Shown here: positions 44,301 to 51,458 of the stretch, one piece after another
Numbering within the stretch: position 1 is the first letter of the stretch
Layout: each line of letters starts with the position of its first letter
NCBI GenBank assembly: GCA_049515555.1
Contig: JBEKTY010000008.1
Location: 1-64,000 of the forward strand
Direction: 5' to 3'
DNA: 64,000 bases
Source: JBEKTY01 sp049515555
GTDB lineage: Bacteria > Planctomycetota > Planctomycetia > Pirellulales > Thermoguttaceae
The notes under the pieces: model-generated
The model's input: the letters and a program-made list of their open reading frames with translations, nothing else
Told to the model about the DNA's origin: nothing
The model's database searches: none
Made by a program: the position numbers and the translations under genes

Positions 44301-45532
44301 GCAGCCCGAGGGGCGGGCTGACCTTTAGCGGCACGGCTTTTGGCACGTGCCAGGGGACGTTCACGGTCTCCGATCCCAATGCCACGAACAGCCCCCAGAC
44401 GGGCACTGTGACCGTGACGGTGATGGACCACGCGAACGCCTCATTGTCGCCCACGGCCAACCAAACGACCCAGACGATCGACTTCGGCAACGTGCTCAAG
44501 GGGGCGACGGTGCCCGGTCGGGGGTTTACGATTTACAACCGGGCGGTCAATACGACGGTGGCCAACACGGCGAACTTGAAGCTGACCACCGGCTTCACGG
44601 CCAGCGGTGATGCGGCATTGAGCACCAACCTTGCGACGTTCGGCGGGCTGGCGGCGGGCAATGGCAACAACTACACGGCATCGCTCAACACGGCCAACTA
44701 CACCACAACGGGGAGCAGCACGGTGACGTTATCGGCCGCCCAACTGGCCGACGACAGTAGCTTGCCCGGGGCGGGCGGCAATAACAACGGGGCCATAAGC
44801 GTCACGTTGAAAGGCAACGTGGGCAATGCCACGGCCGACAACAGCAATTCGCAAAGCTCGTTCGGCACGGCCTTGACCGCCCCCGTGGCCCAGAGCGCCG
44901 GTTACGCCGGCCTGGATTCCAGGGTTACGGCCACTAGCGGCAGCGGCGGCTACGGCATGATCGGCAGCGAGGCGACCATTCTGGCGGGCGCCAATACGAG
45001 CGGCTCGGCCCAGACGGTCACGATGCAGTGGCGGACGCGGACCCAAGCGGACGCCGGCCCGGGGTTAATCAGCGACGTGGTGAGCCTGGGCGGCATGACG
45101 CTCGGCGGCGGCAGTCAGACCAGTCCCTTCGTGTTGCAGATGAGCTACAATCCGGCGATGTTGTACGACGGGCCGGGCGAGGCGACCGAGGCGGCGGAGG
45201 GGTTGATTTATCTGGCGTGGCTGGACCCGGGCGACGGGCAGTGGGAGAACGCCGTGCAGGGCAACGTGGGCAGTTCTCAGTTGCCGGTTGTCGGTTGTCA
45301 GTTGGGCCCATGGCCGGGCAATGACATGACGGTGGGCGATTGGGGCGTGAATACCAGCAACCACGCGGTGTGGGCCGTGCTCGATCACAACAGCCAGTTC
45401 GCCGTGGTGCCCGAGCCGGGTACGCTGGCATTGCTCGTGGCCGCGGCGGTGGTGGTAGTTGTCAGTTGTCGGTTGTCAGTTGTCAGTTGCCGGAAAGGAC
45501 CGGAACGGGGAAGGAAGAGTGGGGAGGGGTGA
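38333..45532 (+). CDS. Giant PEP-CTERM protein of autotransporter-type beta-strand repeats
   Basis: 2,399 residues; a predicted surface-exposed passenger-like beta-solenoid. A signal segment (CGCVAVILLLVPPLPARAQ) ends near residue 88. Residues about 90-650 carry repeats such as EYVGYSGTGSFTQSGGTN and LYLGYNPGNSGSYSLSG. Residues about 700-1,780 hold autotransporter-associated beta-strand repeats (LTLTGSSTYSGGTYVENGTL, NTYTGGTTINAGTL), with nearly identical 59-60-residue units around 41,270-41,960. A domain near 44,440-44,830 (QTIDFGNVLKGATVPGRGF) resembles choice-of-anchor D. The end has VPEPGTLALLVAAAVVVVV, a PEP-CTERM sorting signal, followed by Arg/Lys-rich residues. No outer-membrane translocator domain is present. 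The true start is uncertain: codons 1-55 are made of repeat DNA (GGCACGAAGACACGAC and GTGCCTTTGTGG words), and a GTG at 38495 would give a more normal signal peptide. Confidence 0.85.
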   Translation: MPATRVLIQTVDVPRRHEDTTEQTERLYERRHAAQASRLHPRGCLKKLRALCAFVVNCFRRRPSIFRPAACGCVAVILLLVPPLPARAQTYWNASSDNWSVASDWTAGLPTSSTNAYIANGGTATVSSTGPACSYLYLGTPAGSGLLQMSGGSLVTQWDEDVGYSGTGSFTQSGGTNSPSSNLNVGYLRGSSGTYTLNAGTLSCTNFEYVGYYGTGNFVQTGGSSGFGASVYLGYNAGSSGTYSLNGGALGDMNEYVGYSGIGSFTQTGGTNAIAGGSTTSNLYLGCGSGSSGTYNLSGTGQLSALSEYVGYGSGATALFQQSGGSNTASNISIGSGGRYVLSGGTLSISYGGISNQGTIDLSNSQATLTVGSNCIVDLSQAVLTNVGSMNVSVGANSLLIVPPGFNPSTGFASYSCLGMTHTAGTTLVVPAGRYLAGSGSINDQVSCQGTITNASPYSPALDLNNGLVISGAGNVTLGWPGNGNYGNLVVNDPASGITGGSLTLANQYVGTAGTGVFTQSGGSNAVSNYLYLGYNPGNSGSYSLSGTGTLSAAAEYVGLSGVGAFAQSGGANSAGSTIFVGASAGSTGTYNLRGSGQLYAGNEEIVGSQGAGTFTQAGGTNTANLELLLASASTSYGAYNLNGGTLIVRSIIGGSGTAAFNFNGGILRAVASFSTTLPLTLGAPGGNATIDSAGYTVTLSGTVSGPGNLVKIGTGTLALGATNTYTGPTAVNAGILSLTGSLSPSSALMVGGGTLSYAPTANGGTGNSQTVAGLTVNAGLSAVNVTTGNTLALGAITRGVGGVVGFSSTGTITTSTGNANGILGPWAVYGSGATTAYATGNGTIAAYSPTIVSTIGALTDQTGTLNYSLSGAGGTLAAPLSANTLQLTGSTATAIAIGGNTVTLNGILNENTTAASSISGTAGLVIGGTKELVYAGPGSMSVASPVVNSAGGASALTMAGSGTLTLTGSSTYSGGTYVENGTLSAGASGALGRGNVTVSGGALTVGAANALDGGAAQALVVSGGTATLNYTDSYTGGTTLIAGAVAANAAGALGGGRVAVSGGTFTGSAANALTGGQALIVSGGTATLSQANSYTGGTTVSAGTLQANYAGALGAGNVAVSGGTLTESATNGLTGSQALLISSGAVTLSQANNYSGGTTVSGSGTLQAQARYGGALGTGNVTLSGGTLTETTSDALTGGQALVVSGGAAWLAYDNDYSGGTTVNGGTLSVTGSLNPSGTLAVGGGTFSFGGTAAQAVNGLAVNAGASVVSNTNSGATPVLALGGITRSVGGTVDFPTATGTADVITTTRVNTSGIIGGWATQGGGATWAVAGNGTAAAITGLSTYTTTTVAGNTPGSYTNRNIDVTSSPSPTAGITPNSLRFNTAAAETLTLTGTNIIASGGILVTSNVGNNPSTITGGALEGASGADLVVIQNNTSSGLTVASVIADNASPTALTKSGAGTAALTASNTYTGGTTINAGTLAANAAEALGTGNVTVSGGTLTTSAANALTGSQALLVSGGTAALGQANTYSGGTTLRSGTLDIDNSGALGAGALTITGGTIDSAAAGITVNNNPQDWDASFAFGGSNALNLGTGSVYLWSTTLTITTNGAGTLTIGGTISDSGNHYALTKAGPGTLTMAGTNTYNGGTTVSGGMLQAAKTRALPGYATAGKVSVGNGGTLAVNAGGTGEWAAADIDTLRSNASFASGSALGIDTTNAASGFTYASNIGGGLGITKLGANTLTLTGANSYIGTTTISGGTLALVTAASNNNIGGSGKILVGSGATLDATGVTASGGFQIPSGQILAGSGLVNGGTTVLSGGTVSPGDFGVVGILSTGAVTFSSGSTLAVDVGAGAGNADLLAIGETAMVNMGASISFNLLGTPDQGKYVLATATSGLGGSASALTSSTVPTGYHLISSGTELDLSHRPTLGTATATPAAPSIITGGSTAVTVSVQNTAPSGGDTLNFTAVPTANMTGTAGGTAAAGSASSPRGGLTFSGTAFGTCQGTFTVSDPNATNSPQTGTVTVTVMDHANASLSPTANQTTQTIDFGNVLKGATVPGRGFTIYNRAVNTTVANTANLKLTTGFTASGDAALSTNLATFGGLAAGNGNNYTASLNTANYTTTGSSTVTLSAAQLADDSSLPGAGGNNNGAISVTLKGNVGNATADNSNSQSSFGTALTAPVAQSAGYAGLDSRVTATSGSGGYGMIGSEATILAGANTSGSAQTVTMQWRTRTQADAGPGLISDVVSLGGMTLGGGSQTSPFVLQMSYNPAMLYDGPGEATEAAEGLIYLAWLDPGDGQWENAVQGNVGSSQLPVVGCQLGPWPGNDMTVGDWGVNTSNHAVWAVLDHNSQFAVVPEPGTLALLVAAAVVVVVSCRLSVVSCRKGPERGRKSGEG
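41270..41970. repeat. Tandem ~180-bp repeats in the giant gene
   Basis: At least four consecutive units of about 59-60 codons share phrases such as NALTGGQALVVSGGTATL, SYTGGTTVSAGTLQAN and GALGAGNVAVSGGTLTE. A related unit recurs at about 42,760-42,950. High DNA identity between units suggests recombination or slippage. Confidence 0.8.
45272..45306. repeat. GTTGTCGGTTGTCAGT phrase inside the giant gene, site 1
   Basis: The phrase encodes SQLPVVGCQLG in an otherwise Gly/Asn-type sequence and introduces a lone Cys. The 16-base word GTTGTCGGTTGTCAGT is identical to intergenic DNA at 36797-36816. Confidence 0.8.
45457..45492. repeat. GTTGTCGGTTGTCAGT phrase inside the giant gene, site 2
   Basis: The same phrase encodes VVVSCRLSVVSCR, i.e. 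the end of the PEP-CTERM membrane helix and its positive tail. GGGGAGTGGGGAG words follow and encode the last residues. Confidence 0.8.
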
Positions 45533-45574
45533 GGGGGGAGTGGGGAGCGGGGAGGGAGGGAGGATGAAGGCGGA

Positions 45575-45655
45575 AGGTGGGCATCCCAAGACCAAAGACC
45601 CAAGCCCCAAGACCCAATCCCCAATCCCCAATCCCTCGCCCCTCGCCACTATCTG
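45575..45655. repeat. AAGACCCAAGCCCCAAGACCC / CCCCAATCCCC phrase repeat
   Basis: Runs of CCCAAGACCAAAGACCCAAG and CCCCAATCCCCAATCCC fill the gap between the convergent giant gene and GH5 gene and abut the GH5 stop codon. They are the inverse of the phrases at 36717-36785. Confidence 0.7.
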
Positions 45656-46879
45656 TCAGTAGCGCTGGAGCAGGTCGAGGAGCTGGCGGTCGAGTTTGTG
45701 GCCCGCGAGGTCCTCGTACTGCACGTCGTCGCGGCCGCTGTCGATAATGCCCATCGAGCCGCGGAAGTTCCACATGGCCCAGCCCCAGCCGGCCTGCTGC
45801 CAGTTGCGCAGGCTATCTTCGGCCCAGCGCAGCACGACGTCGTGCGGCGTGCGGTTGAAGACGCCCCATTCGCCGACCATAACGCCGACGCCCCGCGACT
45901 CGACGGCCTGCCAGGGCTCGATGCAAGTCTTCCAGAGCCAGGCCCGATCCTCGACGGGCAGGCCGAAAGGTGTTCCGTTGGGCGGCACGGGTCGCGGCCA
46001 CTGCGGACGAGGGAACCGCTCGCCATGGACCCAACTGGCCTGGTAATGGCTGAGTTCCATGGGCGTGTAGCCCCGGCCGGCCTGCGCGACGCGAAGCGGG
46101 GCCAGCTCGGGCACGGGCAGCCGCCCCCACTCCAGGCCGTCGGCGATAATCAGCCGCCGGGGGTCCTCGGCCCGAATGGCCGCCGCCAGGCGGGCGACTA
46201 CGGCCGCGTAGACCTTGGGCTCGACGTGGCCCGGCTCGTTGACCAGGTTGAAGCTCAACCGCTCGTTGGGGATGCCGCGGTAGCGGCGGGCGAACATGGC
46301 CCAATGCGCGGCACATGCCCGCTGCGGCTGGGGATCGGTCCAGAGGTTGGTTCGCTCGGGCGGGTCGGCGACGGTATAGCCCGGGGCGCGGTGAAAATTG
46401 ATGCACACGTGAACGCCGTACCGCCGGCCCCACTCGACGGCCTGGTCGATCTCCCGCAGGGTTGCCTCGTCGAACTGCTCGCGGGGACTGTCCCGATTTT
46501 CGTCGTGGGGACTGTCCCGATTTTCGTCCGGCGAAAATGGGACTGTCCCCTTCAATGGGACTGTCCCCTTCGGCCGCACGATCCAGAAGCGGTAATCCAT
46601 GGGCAGGCGGACGAAGTTGAAGCCGAGCTTGGCGATGAGGCGGAAATCTTCTTCCAGGAAGGGCTTTCGCCCGCTGCCCAGATGGAACTTTTCCAGGAGG
46701 TTGAAGCCCCGCCAGCGCGGCAGTTTTTGCGGCGTGGCGGGCAGCCATCGCACTACGGAATCGCTTTGCGCCGCCGCGGACTCCGGCTGCTGAGAGCCGA
46801 CCGCGCCCGGCGGCAGTGCGGCAATCACCGCCGCCGCCAGGATGGTTTCAACTGCAACGCAGGTAATTAGCTTTCGCAT
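45656..46879 (-). CDS. Secreted glycoside hydrolase family 5-like enzyme
   Basis: 407 residues. Signal peptide MRKLITCVAVETILAAAVIA. TIM-barrel blocks of GH5 are readable: RGFNLLEKFH, FNFVRLPMDYRFW, VCINFHRAPGYTV, the acid/base Glu in FNLVNEPGH and the nucleophile Glu in VMVGEWGVFN, with MWNFRGSMG near the end. This fits endoglucanase or mannanase-like activity on beta-glycans. About 30 residues after FWIVRP (46,470-46,572) are encoded by GGGACTGTCCCC / CGATTTTCGTC repeat DNA inserted in frame in a loop between strand 2 and helix 2. ATG 46879 is preferred over 46951, whose extra codons are repeat DNA. Confidence 0.9.
   Translation of the reverse strand: MRKLITCVAVETILAAAVIAALPPGAVGSQQPESAAAQSDSVVRWLPATPQKLPRWRGFNLLEKFHLGSGRKPFLEEDFRLIAKLGFNFVRLPMDYRFWIVRPKGTVPLKGTVPFSPDENRDSPHDENRDSPREQFDEATLREIDQAVEWGRRYGVHVCINFHRAPGYTVADPPERTNLWTDPQPQRACAAHWAMFARRYRGIPNERLSFNLVNEPGHVEPKVYAAVVARLAAAIRAEDPRRLIIADGLEWGRLPVPELAPLRVAQAGRGYTPMELSHYQASWVHGERFPRPQWPRPVPPNGTPFGLPVEDRAWLWKTCIEPWQAVESRGVGVMVGEWGVFNRTPHDVVLRWAEDSLRNWQQAGWGWAMWNFRGSMGIIDSGRDDVQYEDLAGHKLDRQLLDLLQRY
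46476..46572. repeat. GGGGACTGTCCC phrase repeat inside the GH5 gene
   Basis: Two GGGGACTGTCCCGATTTTCG words and two GGGACTGTCCCCTTC words lie in frame. The 19-base word CGAAAATGGGACTGTCCCC (46532-46550) is found exactly, in reverse orientation, in the queC-queF intergenic region (52327-52345). Confidence 0.85.
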
Positions 46880-46984
46880 GGCTGTGTGATGTTGCTTGGC
46901 CGCTCCCCTCGCCCTTTGGGAGAGGGGCAGGGGGTGAGGGCATGGGACCAACTTGCTTTACGAGCCGATCGCCCTCACCCTAAC

Positions 46985-47096
46985 CCGGATTATTCACCAA
47001 TCGTTCGTAGTGACCGCATTCATGCGGTCCTTGACCTGTTCACGCTCTCCAGACCCGATGAATCGGGTCACTACGAGCCTCGGTGAATAATTCCGG
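46985..47096. mobile_element. 112-bp MITE-like element, copy 2
   Basis: Same element as at 3503-3614, with only a few differences. Ends are CCGGATTATTCACC and GGTGAATAATTCCGG; inner hairpins are GACCGCATTCATGCGGTC and GACCCGATGAATCGGGTC. Five-base direct repeats CTAAC flank it (46980-46984 and 47097-47101). It interrupts a CCCTCACCCTAACCCTCTCC phrase repeat, so the empty site can be reconstructed. The whole gap 46880-47155 otherwise holds only CCCTCTCCCGGAGGGAGAGG-type repeats. Confidence 0.88.
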
Positions 47097-47155
47097 CTAA
47101 CCCTCTCCCGGAGGGAGAGGGGACCTGGGATCGGCACCGTGCACAAGTCCAAGCA

Positions 47156-47920
47156 CTATTGGTTGCCGGGGTTGGGCGGCCCGCCGGGACCGCCGCGGCC
47201 GCCGGGGCCGAACAGACCGAAGCCCTGCGGAAACTTGAACTCCTTGCCGGTCATCTCGGCCCAGCGGAGCAACTGGTCGTCGTCGAGTACCGCCAGGGCA
47301 TCGGTCATGGCTTTCTTGCGCTGCTCTTGGGCGCGGGCGATAAGCGCCTGGCGATCGGGCTGCGAGGCGCCGGGGCGGCCGCCGCCCCGACCGAACCCGC
47401 CCTGGCCCCGCGACTCGTCCGCTATCTTCTTGATCTTCGCCTGCTGCTCGTCGCTCAGGGCGAGCTGCTTGACGACCTCCGGCCGGCTGAGCGCCCCCAC
47501 GCCCTCGCGCTGCAGCCGCAATTGGCCCAGCCGGGCAAGCTGCTTGCTATCAACGAGCTTCTCGACCTTCCCGTCGGCCTGCTTGCCGGTTTCCTCGGCC
47601 TTGGTCCGCAACTCGCTAAAGCGCTTAGTCCGCTCCTCCTCGCTCAGGCTCATGATGTCGCGGAAGTTGATGTTCGCGAACGTCGATCGCGCCTGCTGCA
47701 TCAGGTCGGCCGAGAGTTGCTCGACCTGCTGCTTCTGGTCGTCGCTCAGCGCGAGCTCAGTCTGGACTTCGGGCATGACGATGAGCATGGCGAGCGGGAT
47801 GCGCATGTTGCCCGGCCCGCCGAAGCCCCGCTGCCGCGGCGCCGGCTGCTCCTGGGCCGAAACGGCCGCCACCGTCAACGCCACCACGATACCGCCCAAG
47901 ATCGTACCGCGTCGCAACAT
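47156..47920 (-). CDS. Secreted Spy/LTXXQ-like helical protein
   Basis: 254 residues. Signal peptide MLRRGTILGGIVVALTVAAVSAQ. The mature part is charged and helical with two LALSDDQKQQVEQLSADL / LALSDEQQAKIKKIADES words, which resemble the LTxxQ motif of Spy/CpxP-type periplasmic proteins, here spaced about 105 residues apart. A Gly/Arg-rich segment (GQGGFGRGGGRPG) and a Gly/Pro-rich tail follow. ATG 47920 starts a proper signal peptide; the upstream extension includes a GGGGACAGTCCCC repeat at 47954-47968. A chaperone-like role in the periplasm is a guess from the family. Confidence 0.72.
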   Translation of the reverse strand: MLRRGTILGGIVVALTVAAVSAQEQPAPRQRGFGGPGNMRIPLAMLIVMPEVQTELALSDDQKQQVEQLSADLMQQARSTFANINFRDIMSLSEEERTKRFSELRTKAEETGKQADGKVEKLVDSKQLARLGQLRLQREGVGALSRPEVVKQLALSDEQQAKIKKIADESRGQGGFGRGGGRPGASQPDRQALIARAQEQRKKAMTDALAVLDDDQLLRWAEMTGKEFKFPQGFGLFGPGGRGGPGGPPNPGNQ

Positions 47921-48173
47921 GGAACACCACCTTTCGGGATGAAGACTTCGGAAGGGGACAGTCCCCATAAGGCGAATATTATCGGAGCAAGGCGCTGTAG
48001 TCGTCAATCAGCGTCCCGCCGGCACAAGGCCGGACGGGGACGTTTATGGCTGAGAGGGTAAGTATACCAAGACGAACTTTGCCAAGAAAGCCCCGCGCGG
48101 CGCTTTGCCCCGTCCGGCGGGCCAACTATAAGGCCGCCAAAGGAGGATTACCCAGATGCAGCGACGATCGTGG

Positions 48174-48704
48174 CTAAGGGGGCTCGGTCCACAGGCGGTC
48201 GAGTTCTGACTGCCCGCCGAACTCTTGGAGCCAGTAATTGACGTCCTCTTCCAGGAGGGGCACGTTGGGCCGGCCGGTGCCGGGGGCGGCCTGGAGCCGC
48301 TGGCGTCGCTGGCGGAGGATCTCGGCGTACCACAGGTCGCTATCGACGGCCCGCGCCCGTCGGCGGCGGGCGGCCCGCTGAACGCGGTGATCGCTGGAGA
48401 CTACGGTCAGGCGGCGTGGGGCGGAATCGGCACGGACGAGCTCCTCGATCAGTGTGTCGGCGTCTTGCTCGCGTGCGGCGAAGCGGACCCGCAGGCCGCG
48501 ATGGCGGATCTCCCGCGGCAGGCCCGGCGGCGGATCTTGGGCGTCGAAGACCACGGTGGTGCGCTCGAGCCCGGCCGGGTCGAGCGACTCGGCCAGGAAG
48601 TTGAGCATGGCCAGCCGCGCCCGCTGGAGGTTGCCCGGCCCCGCACGGCCGCCGGCGATCCCCACCGCGTTGAGCAGATTGTAGCCGTCGATCAGGATGG
48701 ACAT
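48174..48704 (-). CDS. NYN-domain RNase-like protein (YacP type)
   Basis: 176 residues. Starts MSILIDGYNLLN, the PIN-like NYN signature with an early Asp, followed by LERTTVVFDAQ, the second acidic block, and LTVVSSDHRVQRAARR, a third. The layout is that of YacP/Rae1-type endoribonucleases acting on mRNA at the ribosome. The C-terminal tail (DVNYWLQEFG) is shorter than in Bacillus. It is located between Spy-like and pyrC genes on the same strand, probably without a shared function. Confidence 0.88.
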   Translation of the reverse strand: MSILIDGYNLLNAVGIAGGRAGPGNLQRARLAMLNFLAESLDPAGLERTTVVFDAQDPPPGLPREIRHRGLRVRFAAREQDADTLIEELVRADSAPRRLTVVSSDHRVQRAARRRRARAVDSDLWYAEILRQRRQRLQAAPGTGRPNVPLLEEDVNYWLQEFGGQSELDRLWTEPP

Positions 48705-48715
48705 GGTGGGGGCGA

Positions 48716-48860
48716 GAAATGTTCAATGACTGAAATGTTCAATGTTCACTGCCCGGAATGACCGCTGCCCAAAGTTCACTGAGCGGTGCGGAAGCTTATC
48801 CGTAACCGGGGGAACCGCTGCCATCATTGAACATTGAGCATTCGAACATTCAGACATTCC
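48716..48860. repeat. ATGTTCAATG phrase repeat carrying the pyrC stop codon
   Basis: AAATGTTCAATGACTGAAAT on the left and CATTGAACATTGAGCATTCG on the right can pair. The right arm ends inside pyrC: its AATGTCTGA (minus strand) encodes the last residues Asn-Val and the TGA stop. The same family is seen at 14076-14137. Confidence 0.75.
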
Positions 48861-50163
48861 GGCGGCGGCGGTCGAGCTTGATCCGGCCGGCGATGATCAC
48901 GGTTTCGGCCCGGCCGGTGAGTTCCCAGCCGGCGAAGGGCGTATTGCTGCTCTTCGAGCGGAACTCGGCCGGATCGACCCGCCAGCGGAACTGGGGGTCG
49001 ATGATCGTCACGTCGGCCGCGGCGCCGATTCGCAGCGTGCCCTTGTCCAGGCCGAGGATGCGGGCCGGATTGATGGTCAGCTTGGCCAGGGCGGCGGGCC
49101 AATCCAGATGGCCGGGCTCGATCAAGCGGGTCACCACCAGCCCCAGCGCGGTCTCCAGTCCGACGATGCCGAAGGGGGCCTGGTCCAGCTCCTGCATTTT
49201 CTTTTCCTTGGCGTGCGGGGCATGGTCGCTGGCGATGACGTCGATCGTGCCGTCGCTCAGACCGGCGATGACGGCCTCGACGTGCTCCTGGCCGCGCAAG
49301 GGGGGATTCATCTTATAGTTGGCGTCGAAGCTCCGCAGGCACTGGTCGGTGAGGGTAAAGTGGTGCGGCGCGGCCTCGGCCGTCACCCGCACGCCGCGGA
49401 GCTTCGCCCGCCGCAGGGCCTCCACGCCGTTGAGCGTGGAAAGGTGCATCAGGTGCAGCCGCCCGCCGGTGGCCTCGGCCAGCGAGATGTCGCGGCTGAT
49501 CATCACGTCTTCGGCGGCGGCGGGGATGCCGGGCAGGCCCAGCACCAGCGAGACCAGGCCTTCGTGCATCACGCCCCGCTGGCTCAGCTCGCGGACCTCG
49601 GCGTGGTTCATCACCGGCTTGTCGAACATCAGGCAGTATTCCAGGGCGCGGCGCATCAGCTCGGCGTCGGCCACGGGGTTGCCGTCGTCGCTGAAGGCCA
49701 CCGCCCCGGCCTCGACCAACTGCCCGATCTCGGCCAGCTCCTTCCCCGCGCGGTTCTTGCTTACGCAGGCCACGACCAGCACGCGGCAATGGCCCTTCTC
49801 GGCCGCCTGCTGACGGACGAACTCGACCGTGCCCTGGCTGTCGATGGGGGGCTCGGTGTTGGGCATGCAGGCGATCGAGGTGAAGCCGCCGCTCAGGGCG
49901 GCCGCCGTGCCGGACTCGATCGTCTCGTCCTCCTCGAACCCCGGCTGGCGGAGGTGCACGTGCATGTCGATCAGGCCCGGGGCCACGATCCGGCCGCGGG
50001 CATCGAGCACCTGGACCTCGGGGTCGGCCGCGGCGTCGTAGGCGGCGATCCGCCCGTCGGCCACCAGCAGGCTCGTCACCCGGTCCATCTGCTGGCTGGG
50101 ATCAATCACACGGCCGTTGGTGATGAGAAGCTTAGACGTGTTCAATCCGCGGCTACCCTTCAT
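48850..50163 (-). CDS. pyrC: Dihydroorotase
   Basis: 437 residues. Zinc amidohydrolase that cyclises carbamoyl-aspartate to dihydroorotate in pyrimidine synthesis. Metal ligands: DMHVHLRQPG, His in VMNHAEV, His in LHLMHLST and Asp in VIASDHAPH. The N- and C-terminal beta parts (LLITNGRVIDP, GAAADVTIIDP) belong to the class I type that often associates with aspartate carbamoyltransferase. The partner pyrB lies directly upstream on the same strand, with 181 bases of repeat DNA between. Stop codon lies in an ATGTTCAATG-type repeat. Confidence 0.96.
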   Translation of the reverse strand: MKGSRGLNTSKLLITNGRVIDPSQQMDRVTSLLVADGRIAAYDAAADPEVQVLDARGRIVAPGLIDMHVHLRQPGFEEDETIESGTAAALSGGFTSIACMPNTEPPIDSQGTVEFVRQQAAEKGHCRVLVVACVSKNRAGKELAEIGQLVEAGAVAFSDDGNPVADAELMRRALEYCLMFDKPVMNHAEVRELSQRGVMHEGLVSLVLGLPGIPAAAEDVMISRDISLAEATGGRLHLMHLSTLNGVEALRRAKLRGVRVTAEAAPHHFTLTDQCLRSFDANYKMNPPLRGQEHVEAVIAGLSDGTIDVIASDHAPHAKEKKMQELDQAPFGIVGLETALGLVVTRLIEPGHLDWPAALAKLTINPARILGLDKGTLRIGAAADVTIIDPQFRWRVDPAEFRSKSSNTPFAGWELTGRAETVIIAGRIKLDRRRRNV

Positions 50164-50167
50164 CGTT

Positions 50168-50356
50168 ATGGGATTTAGGGATTTGGGGATTTAGGGATTT
50201 AGGGATTTGGAGACCGAGCCTCTGCCATTTCCGTCTGCATCCTTCCGCCGTCCGGCGGCTGTTAGCCGCCGGCTATCTCTGCCCTCATGCCCACGTCGCC
50301 TGATCCAGTCATCTTCATCCCTAAATCCCTAAATCCCTAAATCCCTAAATCCCTCT
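50168..50356. repeat. GGGATTTAGGGATTT inverted phrase repeat around GCCGGCGG hairpin
   Basis: GGGATTTAGGGATTTGGGGA on the left (50168-50210) and CCCTAAATCCCTAAATCCC on the right (50317-50355) are inverted copies. Between them CCGGCGGCTGTTAGCCGCCGG forms an inner hairpin. The same layout (outer GGGATTAGGG, inner GCCGGCGGCTAACAGCC) stands before queE. The right end supplies the last codons and stop of pyrB. Confidence 0.8.
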
Positions 50357-51313
50357 GCTGCTCACCAGCCACAGCACGGCCATGCGGATGGCCACGCCGT
50401 TGGTGACCTGCTCGAGGATCGCCGAATGCGGTCCGTCGGCCACGTCGGGACTGACCTCGACGCCGCGATTGATCGGCCCGGGGGCCAGGATCAAGATCTC
50501 GGGTTTGGTGCGGGCCAGCCGCTGGCTATCCATCGTGTACAGGTGGGCGTACTCGCGGACCGAGGGGAAGGGCCGCGTGGCCTGCCGCTCGAACTGGATC
50601 CGCAGCAGGTTGAGCACGTCGACCCGCGGCAGGATGGCGTCCAGGCTGTAGGAGTATTCCACGCCCAGTTCTTCCCAGCGGGGCGAGACCAGCGTGGACG
50701 GCCCGCAGACGATCACCCGGGCGCCGAGCTTCTTCAGGCCCCAGATGTTCGACCGCGCCGTGCGACTGTGCTGGATGTCGCCGACCAGGGCCACGGTCAG
50801 TCCTTCCACGCGGCCCAGGCGCTGGCGGATGGTCATGATGTCCAACAGGCCCTGGGTGGGATGCTCGTGCGGCCCGTCGCCCGCGTTGACCACCGAGCAC
50901 CGCAGGTTCTGGGCCAGCAGGTGCGGGGTGCCGGGGGCGTGATGGCGAACGATCATCACGTCCACGCCCATGGCCTCGATGTTCTTGGCCGTGTCGATGA
51001 ACGTCTCGCCCTTGGAGAGGCTGCTGCTGGCGGCGGAGAAATCGAGCGTGTCGGCCCCCAGGCGGCGGGCGGCCAGGGTGAAACTGGTCCGCGTGCGGGT
51101 CGAGTTCTCGAAGAATAAATTGACGCAGGTCTTGCCGGTCAGAACGGGGATCTTCCGCGGCCCCTCGGTCAGGATCCGCCGCAACAGCACGGCCTTGTCG
51201 AGGATCAGCGTGATCTCCTGGGCGGTAAGGTCCTCCAGCCCCAACAGGTGGCGGCGGTTCCAATAGGCCGGCACGGCCCCCAGCTCGCTTAGATCAACCG
51301 TTTCGGCCGCCAT
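50345..51313 (-). CDS. pyrB: Aspartate carbamoyltransferase catalytic subunit
   Basis: 322 residues. Forms carbamoyl-aspartate from carbamoyl phosphate and aspartate. Carbamoyl-phosphate site FFENSTRTRTSF, the loop Lys in SSSLSKGETF, GDGPHEHPTQGLLD and GDIQHSRTARSN are present; the aspartate site has LLRIQFER and LILAPGPINRGVE. ATG 51313 gives MAAETVDLSELGAVPAYWNR; the upstream 91 codons are not family-like. The final residues Arg-Gly-Ile and the TAG stop are encoded by the GGGATTTAG repeat. pyrC follows. Confidence 0.96.
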   Translation of the reverse strand: MAAETVDLSELGAVPAYWNRRHLLGLEDLTAQEITLILDKAVLLRRILTEGPRKIPVLTGKTCVNLFFENSTRTRTSFTLAARRLGADTLDFSAASSSLSKGETFIDTAKNIEAMGVDVMIVRHHAPGTPHLLAQNLRCSVVNAGDGPHEHPTQGLLDIMTIRQRLGRVEGLTVALVGDIQHSRTARSNIWGLKKLGARVIVCGPSTLVSPRWEELGVEYSYSLDAILPRVDVLNLLRIQFERQATRPFPSVREYAHLYTMDSQRLARTKPEILILAPGPINRGVEVSPDVADGPHSAILEQVTNGVAIRMAVLWLVSSRGI

Positions 51314-51458
51314 GGCACGCAACTCGCCTTTTCCTCGTCTCGCCGCCGCCGGCTGCTCGCCCGGAGCGCCCCACGGCGCGCACCGCCGGGCAAGCCCGCC
51401 TGGAGCGCCCCCCGGCTGTGATTGTAGCAGTGGCAGGGAATCCTGGCCAGGGTCAGAT

